The notes under the pieces: generated by a model
The model's input: the letters and a program-made list of their open reading frames with translations, nothing else
What the model was told of the DNA's origin: nothing
The model's database searches: none
Source of the DNA: an uncultured Clostridia bacterium
Lineage (GTDB): Bacteria; Bacillota; Clostridia; Peptostreptococcales; Anaerovoracaceae
Direction: 5' to 3'
Assembly (NCBI GenBank): GCA_934277495.1
Contig: CAKQUI010000092.1
Location: forward strand, 1 to 9,250
Length of the DNA stretch: 9,250 bases
Program-made: the position numbers and the translations under genes
Part shown: one piece after another, positions 1-6,431 of the stretch
Position numbering within the stretch: the stretch's first letter is position 1
How the letters are laid out: every line of letters begins with the position of its first letter

Positions 1-332
1 GTTATGCCGTAATCCCTTCTCATCAGCTGTGCTGCGATCTTGCCATGGGCAAGGTTCCTGTTTCCTTCATACTTTGCAGGAAGTCCCAGATGTCTGATGA
101 ACATATCCGACGCCTTTTCTGAATAATTCCTGCACATATCATGAAACAGGGCTGCGAGCCGTGTCTTATCCACGTCTGCACCATAATGTTCAGCAAGAGA
201 TGCTGCTTCCTCCTCCACTGCAAAGGTGTGTTTCAGTCGTTTTTCACTGAGATTTTCTTTTATATATCCTGTGATCCTCTTTCGTATATCCTCATATCCG
301 GATATATCGCAGCTGTCATATATAGAGTCCAT
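1..332 (-). CDS. yqeK: YqeK family HD-domain hydrolase (predicted Ap4A hydrolase), 5' part only
   Basis: This gene runs off the left edge; 110 residues are visible of a family that is usually about 190. The HD-type metal site is recognisable: His35 in a KRLKHTFAVE stretch, His64-Asp65 in FHDMCRNYSEK and His96 in NLAHGK, spaced as in the YqeK family. Family knowledge: YqeK proteins are HD phosphohydrolases shown to cleave diadenosine tetraphosphate symmetrically to two ADP, probably in the cytoplasm in bacteria without ApaH. The ATG at 332 is the only Met that fits. The frame is shared with no other start near the conserved His35, and an ATG at 319 in another frame hits a stop after 19 codons. 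The start lies 17 nt inside the end of nadD, which suggests translational coupling. The N-terminus is somewhat longer than in the Bacillus homologue as I recall it. nadD next to yqeK is a common Firmicutes pairing, which supports the call. The motif is HDxxR rather than the more usual HDxxK; I do not consider this damaging. Confidence 0.88.
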   Translation of the reverse strand, partial: MDSIYDSCDISGYEDIRKRITGYIKENLSEKRLKHTFAVEEEAASLAEHYGADVDKTRLAALFHDMCRNYSEKASDMFIRHLGLPAKYEGNRNLAHGKIAAQLMRRDYGI

Positions 333-921
333 GTTCTTTTATATACCTTTCCACCTGTTCAGGCACCAGGCTGCCCAGATCTCCGCCTGATCTCAGGATG
401 TCCCTGATCTCTGTAGAGGACACATCATGCTGTGTATTCTTTATCGTCAGCACTTCTGTCCCGTACCTGTTCCTGATATCCGCTATACATCTGTCAAGTT
501 CTGTATTCCTGTATCCGGGTCTTGCACCTATTATATACGAATACTTCGTGAGCATTTCATAGGAATTCTTCCATTTCTCGATTTTAAGGAAAGTATCCGT
601 CCCGGTTATGAAATACAGTTTTACATCGTCCCCGAGCTGCTGTGACATCGCTCTCATAGTAAGATACGTATATGAGATGCTGTCCGATTCAAGTTCATAC
701 GATGATGTTTCGAAGCCTTCGTACCCGTCTATCGCCAGAGACAGCATCCTGAGCCGTTCTTCGCCTGAAACTGTTTTCCTGTCGAGTTTGAACGGCTGAA
801 GCCTTGCAGGGACGAATATCACTCTGTCAAGACCGATCTGCTCCATAGCGTCACGGGCAAGACATACATGCCCTGTATGGACCGGGTCGAAAGTGCCTCC
901 GAATATACCTGTCCGTTTCAT
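316..921 (-). CDS. nadD: Nicotinate-nucleotide adenylyltransferase
   Basis: NadD transfers AMP from ATP to nicotinate mononucleotide, giving deamido-NAD, a step of NAD synthesis in the cytoplasm. The 201-residue product has the usual family length. It opens with the nucleotidyltransferase motif GGTFDPVHTGH at residues 8-18 (His15 and His18 being the (T/H)xGH-type nucleotide-binding residues). FVPARLQPFK follows at 36-45, then ITGTD at 105-109 with Trp117 in KIEKWK, and the C-terminal VSSTEIRDILRSG motif at 167-179, which binds ATP phosphates. The end, LVPEQVERYIKEHGLY, is also typical. The ATG at 921 is one nucleotide past the aspS stop. No strong Shine-Dalgarno sits at normal distance (only a GGGG run about 17 nt away), so translation probably depends on ribosomes finishing aspS. 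The 3' end overlaps yqeK by 17 nt. In many Firmicutes nadD lies behind obgE/yhbY instead; its place behind aspS is less usual. The assignment itself is secure. Confidence 0.97.
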   Translation of the reverse strand: MKRTGIFGGTFDPVHTGHVCLARDAMEQIGLDRVIFVPARLQPFKLDRKTVSGEERLRMLSLAIDGYEGFETSSYELESDSISYTYLTMRAMSQQLGDDVKLYFITGTDTFLKIEKWKNSYEMLTKYSYIIGARPGYRNTELDRCIADIRNRYGTEVLTIKNTQHDVSSTEIRDILRSGGDLGSLVPEQVERYIKEHGLYI

Positions 922-922
922 T

Positions 923-2683
923 TTATTTCAGTGTTATCCCCAGTTCATCAAGCTGCTCTGTATCTACTATCCCCGGAGCTTCGCTTACCATGCACTGAGC
1001 TGCCTGGTTCTTAGGGAATGCTATAACTTCTCTTATGGACTTTTCACCTGTAAGCAGCATCACCAGTCTGTCCAGTCCGTAAGCCAGACCGCCGTGAGGA
1101 GGCGCTCCGTATTTGAATGCTTCCACCAGGAATCCGAACTTCTCGTCGATCTCCTCCTGAGACATCTTCAGCGCTCTGAACATATCTTCCTGCATTTCTC
1201 TGTCGTGTATCCTTATGCTGCCGCCGCCCAGCTCAACGCCATTGAGTATGATATCGTAAGCATTTGCTTTTGCCTTTTCAGGTTCTGTCTTGAGAAGATG
1301 TGCGTCTTCCTCCTTAGGCGATGTGAACGGGTGATGCATAGCATGATATGAATCTGTTTCTTCGTCGTACTCGAACAGCGGGAAGTCCACTACCCAGAGA
1401 AGTTCATATCTGTTATCGTCCAGCAGACCCAGTTCTCCTGCGATATGTCTTCTCAGGAATCCCAGCGTATCGAATACCACCTTGTCCTTATCTGAAACGA
1501 TGAGTATAAGATCTCCTGCCTTGCCGCCCATGCGACTCACGATCTCTCCCAGCTGTTCCTGTGAAAAGAATTTGTTCACAGATGATGCGACCTCACCGTC
1601 TCCCGGCTTGATCCATACCATTCCTTTTGCTCCGTAGCTTCTTGCAGCTTCTGTGAGCTTGTCGATCTTTTTCCTCGTATATGGTTTCGCTCCGTCAGTG
1701 ATACATATGCCCCTGACGCTGCCGCCTGCAGCGATGGCGTCGGTGAAAACTTTGAACTCGCAGTCCTTCACCAGATCTGTGATATCCTGAAGTTCGAATC
1801 CGAATCTGGTATCAGGCTTGTCGCTGCCGTACCTTGTCATAGCTTCGTCATATGTCATCCTCGGGAACGGAGTCTGTATGTCCACTCCTTTGAGTTCCTT
1901 GAAAACTCTCTTCAGGAATCCTTCCTGTATAGCTATCACATCATCAGTGTCCACGAAAGACATCTCAAGGTCTATCTGTGTGAATTCAGGCTGTCTGTCA
2001 GCACGAAGATCCTCGTCTCTGAAACATTTTACGATCTGCATATATCTGTCTGTGCCGCCTACCATGAGCAGCTGCTTGAAAGTCTGAGGCGACTGTGGCA
2101 GTGCATAGAAATGTCCCTGGTTCACTCTGCTCGGTACGAGATAATCCCTTGCACCTTCCGGCGTGGATTTTATCAGCATAGGGGTCTCGACTTCAGTGAA
2201 ACCGCATTCCGAATAATAGTCTCTTGCCAGTTTCGTGAGCTTGTGTCTGAAAGTCAGGTTGTCCTGCATCTTCTTTTTTCTAAGATCCAGATATCTGTAT
2301 TTGAGTCTCAGGTTATCATCTACATTGTCATCGTCCTTGATGTATATAGGCGGCGTATCTGCCTGCGAATAGATCACAAGATCGTCTGCAAAGACTTCGA
2401 TATCTCCTGTAGGAAGATCCTTGTTCTTTGATTCTCTCTCCATGACTTTGCCGCTGATACCTATGACATATTCGCTTCTGAGTGTATCTGCTCTGCTGAA
2501 GAGTTCCTCCGGGATCTCATCATTGAACACGACCTGTGTTATACCTGTCTTGTCTCTGACGTCGCAGAATATCAGACCGCCAAGATTCCTGCGCTTCTGT
2601 ATCCATCCGTTGAGAACTACGTTTTCTCCGATATTTTCTTTTCTGAGTTCCCCGCACATGTGGGTCCTTTTAAATAATTTCAT
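923..2683 (-). CDS. aspS: Aspartyl-tRNA synthetase (bacterial type, class II)
   Basis: AspRS activates aspartate with ATP and loads it on tRNA-Asp. The 586-residue length fits the bacterial type. An N-terminal OB-fold anticodon-binding domain covers about residues 1-110 (GWIQKRRNLGGLIF at 26-39). The catalytic core has TPEGARDYLVPSR at 174-186, QSPQ at 197-200, motif 2 FRDEDLRADRQPEFTQ at 221-236 (Arg222 contacts ATP), GGGSIRIH at 486-493 and motif 3 GGLAYGLDRLV at 531-541 (Arg539). The bacterial GAD insertion lies at about 300-415. Leu34 and Lys86 match the positions that in E. coli AspRS favour tRNA-Asp over tRNA-Asn, so the enzyme may be discriminating; this is inference. The ATG at 2683 has a good Shine-Dalgarno (CAGGAG) 7 nt upstream in the 19 nt gap after hisS. 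The order hisS-aspS is common in Firmicutes. No leader or T-box is possible in so short a gap. Confidence 0.98.
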   Translation of the reverse strand: MKLFKRTHMCGELRKENIGENVVLNGWIQKRRNLGGLIFCDVRDKTGITQVVFNDEIPEELFSRADTLRSEYVIGISGKVMERESKNKDLPTGDIEVFADDLVIYSQADTPPIYIKDDDNVDDNLRLKYRYLDLRKKKMQDNLTFRHKLTKLARDYYSECGFTEVETPMLIKSTPEGARDYLVPSRVNQGHFYALPQSPQTFKQLLMVGGTDRYMQIVKCFRDEDLRADRQPEFTQIDLEMSFVDTDDVIAIQEGFLKRVFKELKGVDIQTPFPRMTYDEAMTRYGSDKPDTRFGFELQDITDLVKDCEFKVFTDAIAAGGSVRGICITDGAKPYTRKKIDKLTEAARSYGAKGMVWIKPGDGEVASSVNKFFSQEQLGEIVSRMGGKAGDLILIVSDKDKVVFDTLGFLRRHIAGELGLLDDNRYELLWVVDFPLFEYDEETDSYHAMHHPFTSPKEEDAHLLKTEPEKAKANAYDIILNGVELGGGSIRIHDREMQEDMFRALKMSQEEIDEKFGFLVEAFKYGAPPHGGLAYGLDRLVMLLTGEKSIREVIAFPKNQAAQCMVSEAPGIVDTEQLDELGITLK

Positions 2684-2690
2684 TATATCA

Positions 2691-2696
2691 CTCCTG
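2691..2696 (-). promoter_or_regulatory. Shine-Dalgarno site of aspS
   Basis: On the minus strand this reads CAGGAG, with 7 nt to the aspS ATG at 2683. It is the only recognisable signal in the 19 nt hisS-aspS gap and supports that start. The spacer plus start also reads like a -10 box (TATAATG), but no -35 is present, so I do not call a promoter. Confidence 0.8.
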
Positions 2697-2702
2697 CAAA
2701 AT

Positions 2703-3956
2703 CTATTTCAGCAATTCCTCTACGATATTTCCCATAGGCACTGTGACCTGCTCCGACGTCGCCATGTTCTTTATGGTGATGCTGTCGTTTTCCAGCTCAT
2801 CCTGACCTATTACAACCGTTCTTGCTGCATTTATCCTGTTGGCGTATTTGAACTGGTTCTTTATGTTCCTGCCCATGATATCCATCTGTACAGTGACGCC
2901 TTTTTGTCTGAGTTCTCTCATGAGCTTCAGTCCTGCTGCTTTGGCTTCATCACCCATCACAGCGATGAACACATCTGCACCGGAAGGTTCAGGTATCTCC
3001 ACGCCGCATGCCTCCATAGTCAGCAGCAGACGCTCCTTGCCCAGACCAAAACCTACTCCCGGAGTGGCCGGACCGCCGATCTCCTCTACCAGATGGTCAT
3101 ATCTGCCGCCTCCGCATACAGTGCCCTGAGCACCTATCTTGGTAGTTACGAACTCGAAAGCTGTTTTTGTGTAGTAGTCAAGACCTCTTACGATCCCCGG
3201 ATCCACAGTGTACTGGATACCCATGGCGTCCAGGTTGCTCTTGAGCTGACTGAAAGCATCTGAACATTCATCGCACAGATAATCGATCATCATAGGCGCT
3301 CCCTGCACCAGTTCATGACATACAGGTGATTTACAGTCTATTATCCTCATAGGGTTCCTGTCAAATCTGTCCTTGCATGTGTCGCAAAGCTGCTCATATT
3401 TAGGTCTGAGGAATTCTTTCAGTGCAGCCCTGTGTTTTTTCCTGCAGTGCGGACATCCTACGCTGTTTATCCTCAGTTCTATGTCAGTTATGCCCATTTC
3501 CTGCAGAAAATCATATGCAAGACTGATTATCTCTGCATCAGCCATCATATCTCCTGTACCGAAAGTCTCCACTCCGAACTGATGGAATTCACGGAGCCTT
3601 CCTGACTGCGGCTTTTCATATCTGAAACATGGTATATTGTAGTAAAGCTTTGCCGGCTGTACTCCTGCATACAGTTTATGCTCTGTATAGGCTCTTACTA
3701 CAGGAGATGTCCCTTCCGGTTTGAGCGTTATGCTGCGCTTGCCGTAGTCCTGGAAAGTATACATCTCTTTCTGTACTATGTCAGTAGTATCACCTACACC
3801 CCTCTGAAAAAGTTCTGTATGCTCGAATACCGGCGTCCTTATTTCATCAAAACCGTATTTCCTGCATATCTCTGCAAATGCGTTCTCGATATAGTGCCAT
3901 TTGTATACCTGATCCGGCATCGTGTCTTTCGTGCCTTTAGGCGCATTAGTCAACAT
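2703..3956 (-). CDS. hisS: Histidyl-tRNA synthetase
   Basis: HisRS charges tRNA-His with histidine as a class II dimer in the cytoplasm. The 417-residue length is typical. Motif 1 lies at about residues 36-70 (FDEIRTPVFEHTELFQRGVG). Motif 2 is FRYEKPQSGRLREFHQFGVE at 111-130 with the ATP-binding Arg112. The histidine-specific motifs are RGLDYYTKTAFEF at 257-269, whose Arg257 matches the catalytic Arg of E. coli HisRS, and GGGRYDHL at 282-289. Motif 3 is GFGLGKERL at 302-310, and a C-terminal anticodon-binding domain covers about 325-417. The insertion at about 165-235 carries four cysteine pairs (168/171, 191/194, 208/213, 228/231), suggesting bound metal. The ATG at 3956 follows the hemZ stop by 4 nt, and its AGGAGG Shine-Dalgarno overlaps the hemZ end. 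The usual start MLTNAPKGTKDTMP matches family N-termini. The stop codon is TAG. Confidence 0.98.
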   Translation of the reverse strand: MLTNAPKGTKDTMPDQVYKWHYIENAFAEICRKYGFDEIRTPVFEHTELFQRGVGDTTDIVQKEMYTFQDYGKRSITLKPEGTSPVVRAYTEHKLYAGVQPAKLYYNIPCFRYEKPQSGRLREFHQFGVETFGTGDMMADAEIISLAYDFLQEMGITDIELRINSVGCPHCRKKHRAALKEFLRPKYEQLCDTCKDRFDRNPMRIIDCKSPVCHELVQGAPMMIDYLCDECSDAFSQLKSNLDAMGIQYTVDPGIVRGLDYYTKTAFEFVTTKIGAQGTVCGGGRYDHLVEEIGGPATPGVGFGLGKERLLLTMEACGVEIPEPSGADVFIAVMGDEAKAAGLKLMRELRQKGVTVQMDIMGRNIKNQFKYANRINAARTVVIGQDELENDSITIKNMATSEQVTVPMGNIVEELLK

Positions 3957-3960
3957 GTTT

Positions 3961-5331
3961 TTACCTCCTGTAGTCTTTTCCTGTCTGACCGAAGAAACCT
4001 TTTCGTTTACGTTCTTTCATTTCTTCCAGCCGTTCTATATATATTTCGTAGTTCGATACGTTGGCTACACGTTCAAGACGGTTTTCCTCAGGAAAATATA
4101 TCTTGCTTATCCCGCCTGCTCCAAGGGCCAGTATCGACTGAGCTTCTTCCATTATCCTTATATTGTACACAGATGGCGTATCGCCTCTGCAGTATCCTGT
4201 ATTCTCAGTATTGCCTGATGTATGTTTCTGTCTGTAAAGATAATACGGCCTGAAACCTTCTGAGCTTAGTATATCTGCTGCCCCGGCAAGCATTTCTTCT
4301 CTCAGCTCCTCGTTGCGGTAATTGTACTCTTCGTCTGTTTCTTTAAGTTTAGAGGCACGTTTTACCGCCAGCGTATGCAGTGTTATATTGTCTGCACCAA
4401 GCTGCAGTATCTCTTCAAGGCTCCTTCTGAAATCCTCTGCGTCTTCTCCCGGAAGACCTGCTATCAGATCGGCGTTTATCACCCCTATACCGGCTTCATG
4501 TGCCATCCCGAAAGCTTTTCTCACATCGTCTGCCGTATGTTTTCTGCCGATGAGCTCAAGTGTATCATCGTTCATAGTCTGCGGATTTATACTTATACGG
4601 TCGACTCCGTATACTTTCATTATGTCAAGCTTCTGCCTGGTGATAGTATCAGGTCTGCCGGCTTCTACCGTGAATTCTCTGATACTGCTCAGATCAAAAG
4701 AATCATTTATAGTCTCAAGCAGGCTCTCGAGCTGTCTTTCGTCAAGCGTAGTCGGCGTGCCTCCGCCTATGTAGAATGATTCTGTCCTGAATCCGTCAGC
4801 GGCAGCAGCTTCTGATGCATATATTATCTCACTTTCGAGAGCTTCCAGATAACGTTCGATCTCCTCATAAGGTTTCTGATTCGATGTGAACGAACAGTAA
4901 AGACATCTTGTAGGGCAGAAAGGTATGCCTGCATATACAGACAGACTGCCATTTTCAGGACGTCCTACCGATTTCAGCTGATATTCAAGTATCTCTGTCA
5001 CAAGGCTGCTCTTGGAACTGTGCAGGAAATACCCCTCTTCAAGTATATTTTTTACTTTGTCAAGGGATCCATGCTTTTTGTAAAGTTCGAAAGCCATCTT
5101 GACAGGACGGATACCGGTAAGTATCCCCCACTTTGGACTTTTTCCTGTATACTGCCGGAGATCTCTGTAAATACTGCGTTTCAGCTCGTCCTTGTCTCCA
5201 TCGAAGCTGTAAGTTCCCGGCCCATCTCCCAAACTGCCTGATATTTCGTATTCGCCTGATCTGAGGAATACCTTTATCAGTTCCTCGTACTGATTTATTT
5301 TATCTGTTCCTGTTATATTACAAACGTACAA
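3961..5331 (-). CDS. hemZ: HemZ-type radical SAM protein (coproporphyrinogen III dehydrogenase family)
   Basis: This 456-residue protein belongs to the HemN/HemW/HemZ group of radical SAM enzymes. The [4Fe-4S]-binding Cys139-x3-Cys143-x2-Cys146 sits in PFCPTRCLYCSF. GGGTPT at 189-194, EAGRPDT at 223-229 and INPQTMND at 248-255 follow in the usual order. HemZ-specific marks are WGILTGIRPVK at 68-78 in a separate N-terminal domain, and YYLYRQKH with NTGY at 363-380. Family knowledge: the annotated role is oxygen-independent oxidation of coproporphyrinogen III in heme synthesis, but that activity is poorly established for HemZ and a heme-handling role like HemW is possible. No other heme gene is visible here. 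The frame has no ATG before residue 79, well inside the conserved domain, so the start is taken as TTG at 5331, with AAAGGA 10 nt upstream. The start overlaps the end of the upstream hydrolase gene by 14 nt. The protein ends in a basic stretch (KERKRKGFFGQTGKDYRR). Confidence 0.9.
   Translation of the reverse strand: MYVCNITGTDKINQYEELIKVFLRSGEYEISGSLGDGPGTYSFDGDKDELKRSIYRDLRQYTGKSPKWGILTGIRPVKMAFELYKKHGSLDKVKNILEEGYFLHSSKSSLVTEILEYQLKSVGRPENGSLSVYAGIPFCPTRCLYCSFTSNQKPYEEIERYLEALESEIIYASEAAAADGFRTESFYIGGGTPTTLDERQLESLLETINDSFDLSSIREFTVEAGRPDTITRQKLDIMKVYGVDRISINPQTMNDDTLELIGRKHTADDVRKAFGMAHEAGIGVINADLIAGLPGEDAEDFRRSLEEILQLGADNITLHTLAVKRASKLKETDEEYNYRNEELREEMLAGAADILSSEGFRPYYLYRQKHTSGNTENTGYCRGDTPSVYNIRIMEEAQSILALGAGGISKIYFPEENRLERVANVSNYEIYIERLEEMKERKRKGFFGQTGKDYRR
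3963..3969 (-). promoter_or_regulatory. Shine-Dalgarno site of hisS, embedded in the end of hemZ
   Basis: The minus strand reads AGGAGGT here, a near-perfect Shine-Dalgarno about 7 nt before the hisS ATG at 3956. The AGG AGG hexamer is also the last two sense codons of hemZ (Arg-Arg), and the final T is the first base of its TAA stop. Ribosomes finishing hemZ therefore end on the hisS initiation site. Confidence 0.88.
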
Positions 5332-5947
5332 AAGGGTTGTGTCCTTTCTCGAATCCTATATTCGTGGGTCCCATATGTCCCGGATATACATCCGTTTCAT
5401 CCGGAAGTACGAACAGTCTGCTGCGTATTGATTCCGCCAGTGCGTCAAATGAACATCCCGGAAAGTCGGTCCTTCCTATCGACTGGCAGAACAGCGTGTC
5501 TCCGCTGAAAACCACATTCTCCTGAGGCATATATATACACATGCCTCCCGGTGAGTGCCCCGGCGTATGCAGGAATCTGAGGACAAGGTCCCCGACTTCA
5601 AGCTCATCGCCATCGCTCACATAAATATCTGCTTTCACGCTGCATGGAGCACCGAATGAAGTGCTCATGTTGAAGTTCGGATTTGCCAGCATAGCTTCTT
5701 CGTCTTTGTCTGCAACGACCTTGACATTTTTAAATTCAGCGACATAGTCATTGACTCCGCCGATATGGTCTGCATGACCGTGGGTCAGTACGATATATTC
5801 TATATCTACGCCCTGTTCATTTACTTTATTCACAAGGCCGCTGTCATATCCTCCCGGATCTACGATAAAGCCTTTTTTGTTTTTTTCGTCTATGACCAGA
5901 TATGTGTTTACAGCCAGTGGTCCGCTGGGCATATTCATTATCTGCAT
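5318..5947 (-). CDS. Metallo-beta-lactamase-fold hydrolase, glyoxalase II-like
   Basis: The 209-residue product has the full set of metal ligands of the fold. THGHADH at 55-61 gives His56, His58, Asp60 and His61, TPGHSPGG supplies His131, SGDTLF supplies Asp150, and the C-terminal PGHMGPTNIG supplies His191. The GRTDFPGCS segment after the Asp is typical of short glyoxalase II-like hydrolases (YqgX/YcbL group), which lack the long C-terminal substrate domain of classical GloB. The probable reaction is hydrolysis of a thioester such as an acylglutathione-type or bacillithiol/CoA adduct; the true substrate cannot be read from sequence. No signal peptide is seen, so it is probably cytoplasmic. 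The ATG at 5947 has an AAGGAGGAG Shine-Dalgarno 9-11 nt upstream; a second ATG three codons later is a less likely alternative. It lies 34 nt after dtd and overlaps hemZ by 14 nt. A hydrolase of this kind between dtd and hemZ is, as I recall, common in Clostridia. Confidence 0.93.
   Translation of the reverse strand: MQIMNMPSGPLAVNTYLVIDEKNKKGFIVDPGGYDSGLVNKVNEQGVDIEYIVLTHGHADHIGGVNDYVAEFKNVKVVADKDEEAMLANPNFNMSTSFGAPCSVKADIYVSDGDELEVGDLVLRFLHTPGHSPGGMCIYMPQENVVFSGDTLFCQSIGRTDFPGCSFDALAESIRSRLFVLPDETDVYPGHMGPTNIGFEKGHNPFVRL
5342..5347 (-). promoter_or_regulatory. Likely Shine-Dalgarno supporting the TTG start of hemZ
   Basis: The minus strand reads AAAGGA, 10 nt before the TTG at 5331 and inside the last codons of the upstream hydrolase gene. 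The match is moderate. It matters because it supports an unusual start codon in a frame with no nearby ATG. Confidence 0.5.
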
Positions 5948-5956
5948 ACTGCAGCT

Positions 5957-5965
5957 CTCCTCCTT
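5957..5965 (-). promoter_or_regulatory. Shine-Dalgarno site of the hydrolase gene
   Basis: The minus strand reads AAGGAGGAG, ending 9 nt before the ATG at 5947. It lies in the 34 nt gap after dtd, the largest non-coding gap in the window. The rest of the gap is AT-rich and includes a TATAAT at 5969-5974 with no matching -35. Confidence 0.8.
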
Positions 5966-5981
5966 GAAATTATATTAAGTA

Positions 5982-6431
5982 TCAGAACTTCCTGCGACTG
6001 TCGAGAAGTATCGTGACAGGACCGTCATTGTGTATCTCCACCATCATATCGGTCTGGAAAACACCTTCTTCGACATGTATATTTTTATCTTCTATAAGGC
6101 TTATGACCTTGCGGTAGAGCATATCTGCCTTGTCTGGCACCTCTGCATCTGTGAAGCTGGGACGCTTCCCTTTTCTCACATCTCCCAGCAAAGTGAACTG
6201 TGAGACAGCGAGTATCTGCCCTCCTGCATCGGATACGGAAAGATTCATTTTACCGTCATCATCTTCGAAGACCCTGAGTCCGGCAACTTTGTCAGCTATA
6301 TAGCCTGCATCTTTTTCAGTGTCGCCTTTTTCGACGCCTATAAGGACCATCAGTCCTCTGTCTATCAGTCCTGTGACTTTATCATCAACAGTGACACTGC
6401 TTTTTTTGACTCTCTGCACTACTGCTCTCAT
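5982..6431 (-). CDS. dtd: D-aminoacyl-tRNA deacylase
   Basis: Dtd hydrolyses D-amino acids (and glycine mischarged on tRNA-Ala) from tRNA, protecting translation. The 149 residues equal the usual length. The family's two active-site motifs are both present: SQFTLLGD at 77-84 with catalytic Thr80, and the Gly-Pro motif NDGPVT at 135-140 (Gly137-Pro138), inserted into the partner subunit's active site in the known dimer. The N-terminus MRAVVQRVKKSSVTVD is that of the family, so the ATG at 6431 is chosen. The frame is open further upstream to 6599, but that part is the relA 3' end read out of frame. The start overlaps the relA stop as ATGA, 4 nt. The nearest GGAGG is 16 nt away, too far for normal use, so translation is probably coupled to relA. 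Adjacent relA-dtd is a conserved Firmicutes arrangement. Confidence 0.97.
   Translation of the reverse strand: MRAVVQRVKKSSVTVDDKVTGLIDRGLMVLIGVEKGDTEKDAGYIADKVAGLRVFEDDDGKMNLSVSDAGGQILAVSQFTLLGDVRKGKRPSFTDAEVPDKADMLYRKVISLIEDKNIHVEEGVFQTDMMVEIHNDGPVTILLDSRRKF

Noticed and set aside
294..305. Perfect 12 bp palindrome ATATCCGGATAT near the start of yqeK
   Set aside because: It lies inside codons of yqeK, has no loop or T-tract, and does not extend further, so it is not a terminator. Chance is the simplest explanation, though it follows the nadD stop closely.
298..319. ATG at 319 as an alternative start downstream of nadD
   Set aside because: This frame meets TAA after 19 codons; the HD-domain frame starts at 332.
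2682..2687. TATAAT overlapping the aspS start codon
   Set aside because: It lies at the ATG itself, would give no leader, and has no -35 at usual spacing.
2421..3263. A 280-codon open frame on the plus strand, opposite hisS and aspS
   Set aside because: It lies opposite two secure genes and across their junction, has no recognisable domain, and is explained by the scarcity of codons in the true genes that would read as stops on the other strand. Other plus-strand frames in the window (for example 3678-4253, 6456-7004 and 893-1351) are rejected for the same reason.
5969..5974. TATAAT on the minus strand in the dtd-hydrolase gap, a possible -10 box
   Set aside because: No -35 resembling TTGACA lies 16-18 nt upstream and there is no TG extension. 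AT-rich sequence makes the match likely by chance.
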